Source: RECO01 sp050485385
GTDB lineage: Bacteria; Pseudomonadota; Alphaproteobacteria; Geminicoccales; Geminicoccaceae
DNA length: 42,576 nucleotides
Direction: 5' to 3'
Assembly (NCBI GenBank): GCA_050485385.1
Contig: JBJHBG010000032.1
Span: 1 to 42,576 of the forward strand
The notes beneath the pieces were generated by a model. The model had not been told where the DNA came from, did no database searches, and was given only the letters and a program-made list of their open reading frames with translations. Positions 41,081 to 42,576 of the stretch are shown piece after piece. Within the stretch, counting starts at the first letter, position 1. Every line of letters starts with the position of its first letter. Position numbers and translations under genes: made by a program.

Positions 41081-42391
41081 TCATTGGTACATCAGCCGGG
41101 GCAGGCCCAGGGCCAACACCGGGAAGAGGATGATCAGGGCCAGCGCCACCATGTCCATGGCGAGGAACCAGCCGACGCCGCGAAAGACCTGCTGCAACGT
41201 CACCTGATCGCCGAGCGCGCCCTTGATCACGTAGACGTTGAGGCCCACGGGCGGCGTCACGAGGCCGATCTCCAGAAGCTTGATGGCGATGATGCCGAAC
41301 CAGATCAGATCGAAGCCGGCACCCTGCACCAATGGCAGGAGCAGGGGCAGGGTCAACAGCAACAGGCCGATCGAATCGATGAACATGCCGAGCACGAGGT
41401 AGATCACGATCACCGCGAGCAGCACCCACCAGGTCGCGTCGCTGACGCCCAGGATCAGGCCGGCGAACGCCACGGGTACGCCGCTCAAGGCGAGAAAGCG
41501 GGTGAACAGCACCGAGCCGATCAGGATGATGAAGATGCTGGTGGTGCTGAGTGCCGTGCTGACGAAGGCGTCGCGCAAGGTGTGGCGGTCGACCCGGCGA
41601 CGGACGAACGCGATGAGGAAGGCCGTGAACGCGCCGAGCGCGCCGGCCTCGGTCGGCGAGAAGATGCCGAAGAAGATGCCGCCCATCACCGACGCGATGA
41701 GCACCGGCAGAGGCCAGATGTCCTTCAGCGCCTCGATCTTCTCGCGCCGGGTGAAGGTCTCTTCGACGGTGCCCGCGAGGCTCGGGTCGGCGCGGACGCG
41801 CACCACGATCATCACCATGTAGAGCAGCGCGGACAACAACCCCGGCACCACGCCGGCCATGAAGAGCTGGCCGACCGAGACCTGCGCGTAGACGCCGTAG
41901 AGGACGAGCAGGATGCTCGGCGGTATCAGGGAGCCGAGCGTGCCCGAGGCGGCGATGACGCCTGTGGCGAGGCCCTTGTCGTAGCGAAAGCGCAGCATCT
42001 CCGGCACGGCGATGCGCGACATGGCCGCCGCGGTGGCGACGCTGGAGCCCGAGGCCGAGGCGAACAGCGCGCAGGCGCCGACGCTGGAGACTGCGAGCCC
42101 GCCCGGCAGCCTCGAGAGCGCGATGCGCATCGCCTTGAAGAGCCCGTTGGTGAGCCCGGTCGCCGTGGCGATGTAGCCCATCAACAGGAACATCGGCGCT
42201 GCGGTCAGCGACCAGTCGCCGACGAAGTCGAACGGCGTTGCCGAGATCATGCCCCAGGCCACCCGCATGCTCGTCAGCTCGGCGATTCCGACGATGGCGA
42301 CGAACCCCAGTGCGAGGCCGATCGGCACGCGCAGGGCGATCAGGACCAGCGCCGCCGCGACGCCGGCGATGCCGATCTCCAGGCTGCTCAC
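41081..42391 (-). CDS. dctM: TRAP transporter large permease, DctM family
   Basis: 436 residues, about 12 membrane helices. LTAAPMFLLMGYIATATG, FASASGSSVATAAAMSRIA, ASGTLGSLIPPSILLVLYG, IFSPTEAGALGAFTAF and IGLVTPPVGLNVYVIKGA are the family's signature segments. GTG start, one base beyond the stop of the upstream DctQ gene. This is a second TRAP system, not closely related to the one at 10-13 kb. Its binding protein lies outside the window. Confidence 0.94.
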   Translation of the reverse strand: MSSLEIGIAGVAAALVLIALRVPIGLALGFVAIVGIAELTSMRVAWGMISATPFDFVGDWSLTAAPMFLLMGYIATATGLTNGLFKAMRIALSRLPGGLAVSSVGACALFASASGSSVATAAAMSRIAVPEMLRFRYDKGLATGVIAASGTLGSLIPPSILLVLYGVYAQVSVGQLFMAGVVPGLLSALLYMVMIVVRVRADPSLAGTVEETFTRREKIEALKDIWPLPVLIASVMGGIFFGIFSPTEAGALGAFTAFLIAFVRRRVDRHTLRDAFVSTALSTTSIFIILIGSVLFTRFLALSGVPVAFAGLILGVSDATWWVLLAVIVIYLVLGMFIDSIGLLLLTLPLLLPLVQGAGFDLIWFGIIAIKLLEIGLVTPPVGLNVYVIKGALGDQVTLQQVFRGVGWFLAMDMVALALIILFPVLALGLPRLMYQ

Positions 42392-42392
42392 G

Positions 42393-42576
42393 TCAGAGCG
42401 CCCGGCGCTGCGCCAGCGCCTTCAGCAGGTTGACGGCGATCATCAAGACGAGGGCGCCGAAGCCGACCGGCAGCGCCCAACGCGCCGGCCAAATGTAGAA
42501 CAGGAAGTTCGACATGATGGTCTCGGCCCGCATCGTCGCCCGGACGGCGTCGAGATAGCTCTGATAGGCCCTGACT
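42393..42576 (-). CDS. dctQ: TRAP transporter small permease, DctQ family, C-terminal fragment
   Basis: Only the last 60 residues are in the window; the gene continues past the right edge. The visible part has AYQSYLDAVRATMRAETIMS, then the helix WALPVGFGALVLMIAVNLL and a basic tail ending AQRRAL, the usual end of a DctQ subunit. The assignment rests mainly on its position one base before the DctM gene. Confidence 0.75.
   Translation of the reverse strand, partial: VRAYQSYLDAVRATMRAETIMSNFLFYIWPARWALPVGFGALVLMIAVNLLKALAQRRAL

Overview
The window is very GC-rich (about 70 percent by eye), tightly packed and rich in 1- to 4-base start/stop overlaps. It carries TRAP and polyamine-type ABC transporters, a gamma carbonic anhydrase, gshB, the msrP-msrQ pair, a Pat-type acetyltransferase, and perfect or near-perfect FNR- and PhaR-type palindromes. 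This fits a free-living heterotrophic alphaproteobacterium, most likely Rhodospirillales or Geminicoccales-like; that placement is inference from gene content and codon use, because no rRNA or other marker gene is present. I saw no tRNA, rRNA, CRISPR array or intact insertion sequence.

Left part (1-6.5 kb): the 5' end of a probable recJ and an ADP-ribosylglycohydrolase on the minus strand, then on the plus strand glmS, followed by an overlapping run of a CDP-alcohol phosphatidyltransferase, a membrane-anchored sulfatase/phosphoglycerol-transferase-type enzyme and two small tandem paralogous lipoproteins. From 6.6 to 12.9 kb lies a catabolic locus: a FadR-type GntR regulator diverges from an SDR dehydrogenase, a beta-hydroxyacid dehydrogenase, two tandem paralogues of a small family I do not recognise, and a complete DctP-DctQ-DctM TRAP transporter. 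This looks like uptake and oxidation of a hydroxy or sugar acid.

At 12.9-15.0 kb there is a markedly lower-GC islet holding two unrecognised or poorly characterised genes, one of them DUF1828-like, flanked by non-coding or decayed sequence. This is the best candidate in the window for an undescribed system. Next come a gamma carbonic anhydrase, a DapA-family aldolase with an altered substrate motif, an alpha-E plus ATP-grasp pair, an Ldh-family dehydrogenase, a Pat-type acyl-CoA synthetase/acetyltransferase fusion preceded by a PhaR-like palindrome, a dihaem cytochrome c peroxidase preceded by a perfect FNR-type box, and the methionine sulfoxide reductase pair msrP-msrQ.

From 26.4 to 29.5 kb a protein with nine perfect-period 47-residue TPR units is translationally coupled to a small membrane protein and abuts a PH-like membrane protein. 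gshB and a HIT protein follow. From 31 to 42.6 kb the genes form a transport and hydrolysis region: a minus-strand operon of a binding protein, two ABC permeases, an AbgB-like M20 hydrolase and an amidinotransferase-family enzyme; a divergent YtcJ-like amidohydrolase and a GNAT; then, again on the minus strand, the 3' end of a TRAP DctQ, a DctM, a PotA-like ATPase (the probable missing subunit of the ABC system), a TenA-family protein and a second GNAT. GC-rich hairpins of a common design sit between many of the transcription units.
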